Source: Euonymus europaeus (lineage: Eukaryota > Streptophyta > Magnoliopsida > Celastrales > Celastraceae). From it: a DNA stretch of 64,000 nt. The first letter of the stretch is position 1. Every line of letters begins with the position of its first letter. Both the position numbers and the translations under genes were made by a program. Where the stretch lies: NCBI GenBank assembly GCA_963580455.1, contig OY756971.1:18003001-18067000 (forward strand), read 5' to 3'. Positions 22,648 through 34,004 of this stretch are shown piece by piece. The notes under the pieces are model-generated. The model was not told where the DNA came from, searched no databases, and worked only from the letters and a program-made list of their open reading frames with translations.

Positions 22648-24119
22648 GTTGGTGTATGCCCTAGGAGCCAATCGTAGGATGATTGTACTAGCATACATTT
22701 ATTATGTTATATTGAGGTATTTCATTTATTATGATTTATTTATCTGCTCTATATAAATGATTGTGATAAATATCCCTAGAATTGTTGGTTTGATGCCATA
22801 GGACTTCAAGTGTGTGACTTGAACGTGAGATCCTCATGGATGCATATAAAACACTATTCTTAAACGTCCCTAGTCAAGTATTATTGTTAATTGGGATAAC
22901 ATTAATACATTGAGACTAGTGTGTAGGTTGATTGATGACCAAATCTTACGGGTCATAGATATGAGATATCAAATCAACACATGGGTACTTGTTAGATAAC
23001 AGAAGTACTAGACAGACCCATCATGAGAATACTACATGGATTATTATATAAATGTCATAAGTTATTCTCATAGTGACGATGATATATACTATCCTTTGAC
23101 CTAAAATCACTACGGTTCCCGACATGAGGAGTTATACACTTTGATACTATCTAACGTCACATGTTAAAGGGTTGGCTATAAAGTCAATGATTGGGTGTAT
23201 CACGAATCGTGCGAAGGGATGTGAGTGACCTAGATGGAATTTGTCCCCCTATATAACAGGAGTAATATTTGTGGGCCCCTTGATTGAGTGAGACTGAGAA
23301 ATGCATGGTCGTGCTCAAATGAGTCAATATGTGATATTGATCTCGTTTGTTTATTATAGTCTACCCGGAGTCAAGAAACACATAGATTAAACTATACGAG
23401 GATGACACATTCCATGCCTTGATTTTGATCAAGATATTAAGGACAAAGGGACTGCATGTAAAATTGGTCACGGATAAAGGTTATGTCGAATCACTGACAT
23501 TCTCGTTACTTGAGTAGCAATGATGTGTTGCTAGATACTTCTCATTGTTTGTGATACTAGAATAAGATTTTAGTTTCGCTGCCAACTTAACGAGAACCTA
23601 TAGGGTCGCACACATAGAATAAGTCAAAGATAATGTTATTAGAAAATAACAATTTACGTTTGGGCTTTATGTAGGGTCCATGACCGGTTTAATCAATGGG
23701 ATTGATTGAACGTGGTCAAGTGTCAAAGATGTGGGCTCCTTTTTCTTAAGGGGATGTGGGCTTTTCGTTTTGCTTGGCTCGCTATATATAGGGTTATAAT
23801 TCAAAACCCTTGTGTGGGAATCTGGAGGCAGCCGCAATATAGAGAGTTGGGAGAAAACGAGTTTGAGCAACCATATTCTCGGTTACTAGCATAACCTTGA
23901 AAGGGAGATCTTTGCCTTGTTCGTGTGGATACCATAGAGGCATTGTTCGTTTGGATAGTGCTGGTTGATTCGGATTCTTCAAGTCACGCAAATGTTTGAT
24001 TTCTGCGCTACAACAGGTAAACTATTAACACCGATTTATGCTTTTTCGCATGGATCCTCAGGAGGGTTTCGATGAAAATTTTAATTTCCGCTGCGTGTAT
24101 GCATCATCGAAACCTAACA
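22648..24119 (+). mobile_element. Solo LTR, 1472 bp, inserted in the OTU coding region
   Basis: Begins TGTTGGTGTATGCC and ends CATCGAAACCTAACA, so the termini TGTTGG/CCTAACA are near-inverse. The flanking 5-mers are CTTAT (22643-22647) and CTTAC (24120-24124), a TSD with one difference. A promoter-like TATATATAG lies near 23784. The 3' part has copia-like 'ttaatttccgctgcg'. No PBS, PPT or coding sequence adjoins, which is the signature of LTR-LTR recombination. Orientation is judged from the TATA position and the 3' motif. Confidence 0.85.
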
Positions 24120-24124
24120 CTTAC

Positions 24125-26451
24125 ATCTCTAACAGACTAGATATAAGGCTGCATCATTTGCGGGAACTTACTAATGTATAAATGGTGTTGGCTAACCTTT
24201 GTTGATCGTGAACGCCCTTGTTTTGTAACATATGCTTCTAAAGGTTTAATATATGTGGATGAACAACTATGCCTACCTGATTCAAGAGATAGTGGGAATT
24301 CATGTTCAACGTATTCAAATGCATATGGATCACGATGAGTGGAAGTGTTAACCTTCTTCTTAGTAGATTTAGTAGATGGACGTCCACGGGCTTTTGTCTT
24401 CAGTGCAGGATCAAGAATTGAAGTGGTAGAAGGATTTATAATCTCTCGTAACTTCCTTAGAAGACTAATCTTACCTGTTCGCGGTTTTCGTTCAAATTGA
24501 TCCATGAACATCTGTACCTCAACATTAGAGCTAATATCAACATCTTCGAGAAAAACACAAAGCAATAGATCAAGCTTCTTCCAGAATTTATCAATGCATG
24601 AAAGTGGGATTGGACGGGCTTCTTGCATGTAATTTGAAGTTCATGTGCACACAATAATCCATGAGTATACCGAAGCTTACAACCGCATTGATACAAGTCA
24701 AGCCCGACAACTTGATAACGCCCAAGTTCTTCCAAAATAAGTCGCAAAGCAACCTCTGATACAAAACCTCAAAGTAATTGGAAATGCACTGATCTGAACT
24801 GATGTTGGACAATATTCTTGCTTTTCTCCAAACTTGCTTTCACTCCTATAACTTGATGTTCGAGCAATTGGTGAATAGACGCCCATGCTGATTCGATATC
24901 CATTTGGGAAGTACCCATGTATCTTTTTAGCTTCGCATGTTGACTTTCAGCTTGATTGGTTGTTCGATTTCCAAAATGCATGTATTTATCAGTCCAGGCT
25001 GCAACAAACATCTCTTTGTATGGCATCAACCACAGGTCAGAAATATAATTTAGAACAGTCGAATAACAATCGAACGTGCACTGGATAGTGGATAAATTGT
25101 ACACATACTCTGTCTCTGTCTCCGAATCCACTAAAGTATGTCACGAAGTGTAGAATACATCCCATAATTTCTTGTCGTGAAATTGTTTCTTGCAGTTCGC
25201 AAGAATGTTCTTGCCAATATGCCATTTGCAAAGCAATCTTGTGGAATTGGGAAATATTTTAGCACATGAATTCATCAAAGCTAGATCTCTATCTGTGATA
25301 ATAACTCGTGGTCTTGTGCAATCCTCCATTGTCAAACGCAGACAACTCAAAGCCCAAGTATAATTAGACTCTTTCTCACACTGTATGAAGACAAAAGCAA
25401 CACAAAAAGTCATGTTAGTTGATGTCACACCGACTATCTCAAAAAGTCTGAATCGGTTCGTCTTATACGTTGCATCCATGATTAGGACATGTGGAAATGC
25501 ACGGAGTAAATCTAATGATCGTGGATGTGCAAAGAAAAAATCTTGTAGCTCATTAGTGAGATCATCACTCCGATGAAGAAAGATATAATCATGTTCGTCT
25601 ATGCTTGATATGAGTTGTTGCACTTGAGATTTTCCGGCCTTTTCTGCTATACGATACTTCCGCAGTGCATCATATATTGTTTGCATGGTAGAAACATTAT
25701 CTGGATTTCTATTTTTTAGTGTCGTCAAAATGTTTCGTGACTTCACAAGGTTCTTAGACATATCTATCACGATATCAGTCTCGGCCTTAGAGAGTCGTCC
25801 AGCGTATGCATGCCCCTCCAAATTTGATGATGTATGATGGTTATGCAATCCACATACCACTCTTATCATCCAATCATCAGCCGTATTCAATTTAATCCCC
25901 TTAATTCTGAATGGACAGTTACACTTTTTGGTGGCAGTGTTTTTTGTGGATGGTTTTCTACACCTGTATATGCCACCACGTTCACATTGTAGCAACAAAT
26001 GATCTTTACGTCCCAACGCATTACTGTGATCAGATCTTTTAATTACAACCGTGAATCCAACTCGGCGTGCATTCAATTGCACCCATTCAATCAACAAGGT
26101 GCGAGAATTGAATACCTGCAAAAAACTAAATTAATTAAAATTTATAATTACCAAAAAGTTTATTTAACAAATTTATAAATAAATTATATGTAACGAACCA
26201 TATCAGTTAAAAATTCATTTGTTACATCAATATTAATTTGTTCATTTTCTTCTCTACCATGATAATGCTCTCCTTTGTCTTTTACAGCGGTTTGAAAAAC
26301 TTCCTCCTGCATTTACACAATTTACTGATTAATAGTAGCGTTAACAATTAATAGTTGGTGAAAAACATATTACTATGTAGAATATCACCTCACTTGAACC
26401 ACCTGAACTTGATAACTTGAGATCCTCAGCCCATAATCGAAGATGATCCAT
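24125..26451 (-). pseudogene. MULE-2B transposase (FAR1-like zinc region, MULE DDE domain, SWIM finger)
   Basis: Exons on the minus strand: 26451-26389 (MDHLRLWAEDLK...), 26306-26199 and 26115 onward, with GT/AG introns. A FAR1/WRKY-GCM1-like zinc region follows (CNCPFRI ... CGLHNHH). The catalytic core has Asp in LIMDATYK and in IITDRDLALMN, and the Glu in 'NQAESQHAKLK', so the full DDE set is visible. The SWIM finger reads CGC...THGLLCAHEL (about 24690-24640). The tail is Lys/Ser-rich with an AT-hook-like 'KARGRPSTKS'. Breaks are a TGA where Trp is expected (25141-25143), a stop and frame change around 24770, and a TAG before the solo LTR. Few lesions suggest recent inactivity. It is distinct from the MuDR-type proteins of the other two MULE groups here. 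Confidence 0.87.
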
Positions 26452-27699
26452 ATTAAATTGAATACAACCGCCTAAATAAGCTTAGCAAAAAACCTACTCG
26501 TACAATAAAATTTATGAGAGATTGGGATGAAAAAATTCAAAATATGAACTAGGAAACTATCCTAAGTGAACTGATTTATGAAGACTTCATCGTCATTTAC
26601 AAGATTCAGTTCAATTATCATCAGTACAAAATTTTATATTTGAAAAAATGAAGAAGATGGAAGGGCACATAAATTTAGCGATCAAAACAACAAGCTGATA
26701 CATTTGAAATCAACCAGAGAAGTAGCTTGATTTATACATTTATAATTTCAGAAATTAGAGTCTTAATGTAAAAAATAGAATTCTCATATACAGGACTTGC
26801 AATGAAAATTATTAATTTATATGCCTCTCACTATAAGCTAAAATCTTAATTATCAAAAGCTTCCTAGTTAGTGCACTTCTCAACAGAATGTCTGCCTGTG
26901 TAATATCAAAATATTGCAATTTTTTTATATGTCTTATTTTTCCCTCTAATAAACGTATAGAAATAGAATCTTAGCCTCAAGTCATAGCAAAAAATTTAAA
27001 TCATTGCCAATAAGAAACGTAAGAAACTAACCTAGAGATTGTACATTTTTAAGGAATGACATACCAATTTGTTCCTCCCCAGCTCATCTGAAAAGTAATG
27101 CTGCCTGATACAAAAGTAAACATCAAAATAACACAATGGAACAATCTAAAACAAAGCACCTATAAGAACTGGGTATCAACATTAGAAGCATTACTCTTAT
27201 GACTTGCGCATGCCTCCTAATTATGTTCCTTCTCTGGTCTCTCTCTCTTCTTCCTTGTTTATATACAAAGTGTACCGAAATCGACGAAAAACATTAAGAA
27301 CAAGTCCAACTTGCTATAATGGAGGAGGAGCTGGCTTCTCTATAATAATATAGAGCTCAATTATTTGATTTTCATAAAGAAAAACAACATTCTCACGCGA
27401 CAAGGCGTGCAATCAAATAGTAAAAACACAAGTAATTATTACATAAATCAGCTTTACACATATTTATTTATTATACCAAAAAAATTTATTTATTTTTGGC
27501 TTTAAAATTTAAAGTGGAGACGCAACGCATGCAAAAATCTCATCATACTGTCCTCTTTCTCGCATGCAAGCCCACACCTTTTCTCTCTCTCTTTGGTGTC
27601 CTTTGTACTAGTATTTTATAAAGCTTCTATTTCGCCCACTATCTCTCTCTCGTCAAATAATTCAATTTTAAAAAGATAACAATTAAATAATTATTGCAC

Positions 27700-27888
27700 G
27701 GAAAACCAAGTTAATAAGAGTGTATTTCCCTACTTTTTGGGTCTAAACCAGTTTTTAATGTTTGATCATTACAAAAAATTGATCTTCACGTAAATTAACA
27801 TATAAAATTGAAAAAAACAATAATATATTGATATAGTGGGACCGAGAGGCTGCAAACCAGATTTTGCATGGTGTATTTCCGCCCTCCC
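27700..27888 (-). repeat. MULE-2B right terminal inverted repeat
   Basis: Inverted partner of 20880-21065. Transcription of the transposase runs inward from this end. Confidence 0.88.
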
Positions 27889-30012
27889 AAAAAAAATGAA
27901 TGGTGCAGCTCTTTGATTAGAATGTACAGTCTTTTTTATTTTAAGACCAAAAACGTGCATCATTCTATTTGATTAGACGTTTAACTTTTTTTCATTTAGA
28001 GAAAAAGTAGCCTATTTTGAGGGGTTCAAGCCAGGTTTGAGTCCAAATAAAAAACGGATTAAGATAAATAAACACTCCTAATTTTAAACTTCCTTATAAC
28101 CCTATGACTTGTCTTGTCAATTTTTCATATTCTTATGTCTTGTCAATTTTGACCAAAATGTTTATTATAAAAAAAAAAGATAGTTAATAAACTTCCATGC
28201 ACTCAATCACAAACCTAATTCTGTTTTTTCTTCATATATATTTTATATTCGTCAGGTGGAGGCATGGCCCCAATCCATGTGGGTGTTCAGGTACTTTCTC
28301 TTCGAATGTTTCATATTTTCTCTTTAATCCATGAGTCAAACAATTCATATATAATGAGTATCATTTTTTTTAAGAATCAATTAATTAAGTTAGTAACAAC
28401 GAGTCATTGACTGAGATACTAAATATTACTATGATAACTTCTTATAATTGTGGGAGATCAGGAGTTCAACTATAATGAGTATCATTTTTCGTAATTGCGT
28501 GAATGAATTATTGTTCAGCCCGCATTATATTAATGACTTGGGTTTAGACCCTTGTCGTTATTGCTCCACAAGGTTCTACACATCATCTCGTATGGGCCAG
28601 AATTTGGAGACAGTTCAATCATCACAATATAACTCGTTGAGTTCAAAATTTCCTCATATACAAAAATAATTAATTAAGTGAATATAATTTTACTTACCTA
28701 TTTCTTTCTCTTTTAATTAGATTTTAACACTTTCATGTATCGATACAATTGTTTATAGTAATTAAAAAAAATATGATATTCTTTCACTTGCAAATTAAAA
28801 GGTTCATATAGTCTTAAATTATAAGTAGGTGTTGCTAATTATGAGTTGAGTAAGCTAGAGGAGGGAAAAAGAATAAAAAAGAGGAAAAAAAGAGTCATGT
28901 ATGTATAATATATTAGGGTTCATATCATGACTGTGTTAGGGTTCTCAGTGACATGTTGCATGTCACCAACACAATCAGATGGTGTAGTTCAATTGATATA
29001 TTAAGGCAAGAAGAGACGTGCATGCAAGAGAAAATATTTATTCTGACAAATGCCTCCATGTTACTAGTCACCGCGATATCTTAGAACAGAACTCCCGTGA
29101 ATGAATCCTAAACAAGTCTCACATGATGGTTCTTTTGAATATTTATGGTTGTCAAACTCAAAAAAATAATTTATGTTGAATATTGATGCAATTAATATCC
29201 AATTTGAACCGTGACATAATTCTTACTAATTAAAAAAAATTAAATCTTAAACAATGTTATATGTTTTTTTTTCAGATTTGATTTGTTCAATTTACAAAAA
29301 AAATTAAATAAAATATTGTGGGTATTGTCTTTTGTTATTAAAAAAAATTTAAAATTAAAAAAATAAAACAAAAGTTGAAATCTGAGAAAAAAATTGAGAA
29401 ACAAAAAAAATACACCAATCAACATTACGTGGGTCCCATATCAATCCTATATATTTGATATGACAAGGGGGGTTTACCATAGCTAGGGAGGGGGTTTGAA
29501 TAATACTACCCTATTATTATTATTATTATTAAATATAGATTAGTTGGACGGTCAACACACGTCTTTATGTATTAGCTGTTGGGTTTGGCGTAGTTTTGTC
29601 TAAGAGGGACGAGTTCTCACGACTTTAACCTATATATACATGTTGCTTATGAATCCATTATAGTTGAAGCTTTGACCATTTTATGGATTATATGTTCACT
29701 TTTGGGCACATTCTTAATTCAGTCAAAGAGTTTGAGGACTCTTTAGAAATGATGAGCCACCATTATGTGTCAAAGAATTGTGATTGAGTAGTTCATGCTT
29801 TTGCTAGAATTTTCGTTTAAGTTTTCCAATTTTTAGGGTTTGCAATCAGTTTATTGTTTGATTTTTATGATTTGGGGTGTTGATTTTCAAAAAAGTAGGG
29901 TTTGAGTTTTCGATTTTCTACTTTGGGTGCTCTAGGTTCTTGATGATGGTCATTCTAGGTTTTCAATGGCAAAGATTATTTAGAAAATTGGATTAAGTGC
30001 ACTTACATGAAA
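27889..30012. other. Intergenic, no gene; SINE-like traces and a (TTA)n run
   Basis: No protein similarity was found. A (TTA/ATT)n microsatellite lies at about 29513-29532. Short RNA-polymerase-III-like words occur ('ggagatcaggagttcaac' near 28452; 'tgtagttcaattgatatat' near 28983) but do not form a complete SINE. The rest is A/T-rich spacer. Confidence 0.45.
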
Positions 30013-30020
30013 ATTACTAT

Positions 30021-30472
30021 TGTGAGTAATCACACAACGGGAACTAGATGGATTGACATACCTCCAGTCATTGTTTTTTAAGCAGTTCGGACGTGAATGA
30101 AATAGCCTCCAATTGAGAATTAGAGAGCCTCCAGAAACACCCTGCACAATACGTTAGTATAATTTGTGGTGAATTTTTAGCCTATTCTCTCTATACACTC
30201 AAAGCAAAAGGTTAATTGATGGAGAATCACATGCCTCTATATATAGAGATAGGCCAAGACCCAACCCACAAAGCTAACCTGATTTTGTTCCTACCATCAA
30301 GGAATAAACACATACGTGATATTCAATTTGGTTGAGCAATTAAAAAAACCTCTCATTATCTCCTTTATTTGATTCAAATCAAATATGTATTATCTCAAAC
30401 AGGTTTTATCCTTTATTCAAATGCATATGGGTCACTTAAGTTAGAGTCTTTATGTGGGATTAACCCTACATT
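30021..30472 (-). repeat. 3' LTR of the copia derivative
   Basis: About 93% identical by eye to 32115-32566. It contains a minus-strand TATA-like 'tctatatatag' near 30240 and ends (plus strand) with CCCTACA. Confidence 0.8.
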
Positions 30473-30829
30473 CTCCCAATTGACCCATATGTCATGCCTT
30501 AGTTTGGACAATCGAAGTTGAACTGAATGTGGTCATAACTTTAAACTACCCATAAACAATTCTCGCTTGTAGAAAGATAATGCTTTGAATCATGGCCGTT
30601 GTGCGTTGTTATATCATCATTACCTTCCATGTATTACAAAGTATAGATTTCTAAAACAATATCTTTACAAGGAATTATATTCTTTATGAATGACTTCCTA
30701 TAAGTCACTCAGGGTCAAGAATAACAATAGTTATTCAATGAGAACAAGTACTTTATGTGCACAAAATATTTATTGATAATAAATGGTACCACTAAATAAA
30801 ACAATCAGGTGTAAAATGAACTAATTAAC

Positions 30830-32110
30830 CCCATATTCTCCACATGTTGCGAAAAGGCCTTTACTGAAAGCCCTTTAGTCAACGGATTCGCAATCATTGC
30901 AATTGTAGGGGTATGTTCAACAGTCACTTGATTATCCCTACTTCTTCCTCAAACAACAAGATACTTTATATCAATGTGTTTAGTTTTGCTCCCACTTTTG
31001 TTGTTCTTTGAAAAGAAAATTGTCGTCGAGTTGTCATAATAAATCTTTAATGGCTTGGATATTGAATCCATAACTTGTAGCCCTGTGACAAAAATTTTTC
31101 TCCATTTTGCCTGTGAAGATGTTTCAAAGCATGGTACAAATTATGCTTCCATTGTGGAAGATGCCACTATCGTTTGTTTGGTGCTTTTCCATGCTACAAC
31201 ACCTCCTGCAAGCATAAAGACATATCCTGAAGTGGACTTCTTGGAGTCTTGACAAATCGCAAAATCTGAGTCTGAGTATCTAACCACTTCTAAATAGTCA
31301 ACATGCTTATAAGTGAACATTAAATTCAGTTTGATATCTCCCTAACATTCCCACTGAAAAGGCAATATCAGGCCTTATGCAGACCTGAGCATGCATCAAA
31401 CTTCGAACAACTGAAGCATATAAAATATTCTTCATTCTATTCTTCTCCAATTCATTTTTCGGATATTGATCTAGACTTAATTTATCACCTTTCATTAATG
31501 GTGCCGCATTTGGTGTACATTGATTCATTCTAAATCTTTCCAAAACTCGTTCAATGTAGGCTTTATGAGACAATCCCAATTTTCTTTGGGTTCTATCTAT
31601 GTGAATTTCTATGCCAATGACATAAGAAGCTTCACCCATATCCTTCATCTGAAAATGTTTGGAAAGAAATTCTTTTACATCATGCGACAATCCAAAATCA
31701 TTGGTTGCAAGTAAGATATCATCAACATATAGGACTAAGATAGTGAATTTACTCCCACTAACCTTAAGGTATATATAGTGATCCACAATGTTCTCCGTGA
31801 AACATATGAAGTAATAACAATGTCAAATTTTAAATACCATTGGCAAGAGGCTTGATTTAGTCCATATATTGGTCTCTTTAATTTGCAAATCAAATGATTG
31901 CCTTTGTCATAACAAAATCCTTCAGGCTATCTCATGTAGACCTCCTCTTGTAAATCTCTATTTAAAAATATTGTTTTCACATTCTTTTGGTGTAGCTCTA
32001 GGTCCAAATGAGAAACCAATGCCATGATAATTCTGAATGAGTCCTTTTTAGATGTTGGAGAAAAAAGTGTCTTGGTAATCAATGCCTTCTCTTTAAGTGA
32101 AACCTTGGTA
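30830..32110 (-). pseudogene. Copia reverse transcriptase and RNase H, broken
   Basis: The minus-strand reading starts near 32100 with the RT motif 'KKDSFRIIMALVSHLDLELHQ'. It continues through 'RPIYGLNQAS', the catalytic YVDDILLA block (in the open part 31786-31307), 'GEASYVIGIEI', 'YASVVRSLMHAQVCIRPDIAF', and an RNase H segment 'TSGYVFMLAGGVVAWKSTKQ' to 'NKSGSKTKHIDI' near 30960. Several stops and frame changes occur outside 31307-31786. It is a decayed retroelement polymerase without gag. Confidence 0.87.
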
Positions 32111-32114
32111 CAAG

Positions 32115-32566
32115 GTAAGCAATCACATAGCGAAAACTAGATCGATCGACATACCTCTAGCCATTGTTTCTTAAGCAGTTCAGATGTGAACGAAATAGCG
32201 TCCAATTGAGAATCAGAGAGCCTCCAGAAACACCCTCCACAATACGTTAGTATAATTTGTCGTGGATTTTTAGCCTATTCTCTTTGTACACTCAAAGCAA
32301 AAGCTTAATTGATGGAGAATCACAGGCCTCCATGTATAGAGATAGGCCAAGACCCAACCGACAAAGCTAACCTGATTTTGTTCCTGCCATCAAGGAACAA
32401 ACACACGTACGAGATATTCAATTCGGTTGAGCAGTTACAAAAACCACCCATTATCTCCTTTATTTGATTCAAATCAAATATGTATTATTCTCAAACAGGA
32501 TTTATCCTTTATTCAAATGCATGTGGGTCACTTAAGTTAGAGTCCTTATGTGGGATTAATTCTACA
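32115..32566 (-). repeat. 5' LTR of the copia derivative
   Basis: Direct repeat of 30021-30472. Its inner end fuses directly to reverse-transcriptase coding with no recognisable PBS, locating the deletion breakpoint near 32110. Confidence 0.78.
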
Positions 32567-32571
32567 ATTAC

Positions 32572-34004
32572 TGCCATCGGTTTGGGTTTTTGAATTGGGG
32601 GTTAGGGTCGAATTGAGGTTTTAATGGTGGATACTTTCGATGAAAACTTACTTCCATCACACTATGCTTAGATTGGCCAAAATAGGGAGGAAGAAAATGA
32701 GAGCCATTCAAGAACAAGCAACAATGCTACAGGTATGATTTCTGTTTTTTGGGTGTTAAAGGCATGTATAGGTTCTGTCATTTATAGCTTAATGAGGTGT
32801 TTTTAGGTTATGAAAAAGTTCTAGTTCATCATTAGATGATAGGTATAGCTCTAAGGATGATGAAGAGCCTAAAATTCTGTTTGAGGATGACTCGACAAAG
32901 GAATATGAAGAGATTATTGTTGCAAGGGAGATAGTTAGGCAGCTCATGCGTAGGGGTTGGAAGTTAGTCACCCTGCTTCAGGAGAGTGACAATGAGGGTG
33001 CTGGGGTGACAAGGATGGTGCTAGGGACGAACAATTCTAAATTCTAAATGTAAATAGTTTCCTATCGAACATGTAATCATCACATTTTGTATATATATGA
33101 TATGAACTTGAATGACTTTCTTTTTTTTGCCGAGAACTTCCATATCTCGTGTCATGGATCGCGGAAGTTAGAATGCCAAGCCAAAGAACACAATTGTTGG
33201 AGAGGGGCATGGTGGAAAAATTTGAAGACTATGTCCTTTGACTGAATTGTGTTTAGTTAGCATGTGTTTAATGTGTTTGTTTAAAGACTAAATTGATGTA
33301 TTTGGTATTGTATTTGAGGACCTGTTTTATGTGCTGTGAATGTTAGTTATGATGTTTGGTATTTGAGATGTTCGATTGAGACTTATATTGTGCTAGAACA
33401 GGTTTGCTGTATTTTTATGAGAACTTATTTGACCCACGCTAAGAGATATGAGGGGCTTAAATGACTCACTTAAATACAACTAAGGTATGTTTGAATCATA
33501 ATTACACGTCGTATAATAGATGGCCTGAAATCGTTTTTTTTTTTTTAAAAAAAAGAATAATTACATGTCAATTAAAAATTATAATTACAGATCATTATTT
33601 TAATTTTTTTTGAAATTATTTCATATCATAAAATAATTGAAACAAGCATTGATTTAACGTTGACCAACAGAAGGACCGATTTAGACCAAACTCACAACTA
33701 TAACGATTTCAATGACCGATTTTGAAGTATAGGGCCTGATCGACCCGATATGATACGTAGAGGGAAAAAATTGACACTTAACCCTAAAATAAATGTTTAT
33801 GCTACAATAATCCCCAAAAGAAACTTTTGTATGTACCCTGTAATCTTCACAAAGTTGTTTCCGTCTACGCATTTCATCCACCAAAAAAGCCACTGTATAT
33901 CCTAGAGATTTTCGTCCTCTGATTCTAAAGACCAAAAATGAATTCCATTGGAGAAACAAATCATGCACAAAGTTGTTAGTGACAAAATGTGCATGTCTTT
34001 GCTG
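32572..34004. other. Intergenic; unassigned acidic reading frame 32815-33047
   Basis: On +, a Ser- and Asp/Glu-rich open stretch of about 75 codons ('DDRYSSKDDEEPKILFEDD', then 'EIVRQLMRRGWKL') ends at about 33047. I do not recognise it and no start or splice context is convincing. 33540-33555 is a T/A-rich homopolymer zone. The part near 33700-34004 probably includes the 3' UTR of the SPRY gene. Confidence 0.4.

Larger units (their letters stand above)
20880..27888 (-). mobile_element. MULE-2B: 7.0-kb Mutator-like element with transposase-OTU coding region
   Basis: Termini about 190 bp long are inverted: 20884 onward (GGAAATACACCATGCAAAAT, then CTGGTTTGCA) matches the reverse complement ending near 27880, including TATATCAATATATTATT and ATTAAAAACTGGTTTA. 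The outermost bases differ slightly. Flanks are poly-A of 8-9 bases on both sides (20871-20879 and 27889-27896), consistent with a 9-bp TSD in an A-tract but not diagnostic. Coding is on the minus strand: three exons from 26451, a long transposase, then an OTU domain. Nested insertions are a Stowaway MITE, a foldback MITE and a 1.47-kb solo LTR. Without those the element is about 5.1 kb. Confidence 0.85.
30018..32566 (-). mobile_element. Copia deletion derivative with two LTRs, 2.5 kb
   Basis: Two direct repeats of about 450 bp (30021-30472 and about 32115-32566) bound an internal part read on the minus strand. On that strand the LTR starts TGTAGGGTTAATCCCACAT. A purine tract (gggagaa) lies just before the downstream LTR (30473-30480), as expected for a PPT. 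ATTAC flanks the outer ends (30013-30017 and 32567-32571). Gag, protease and integrase are absent: reverse-transcriptase coding begins almost at the 5' LTR, so a large internal deletion removed everything between. The LTR terminal bases at 30018-30023 are non-canonical and the exact edge is uncertain. Confidence 0.8.

Noticed and set aside
22648..22694. Start codon at 22694 for the OTU-like ORF
   Set aside because: It lies inside the solo LTR; the natural upstream sequence is on the other side of the LTR (24120 onward).
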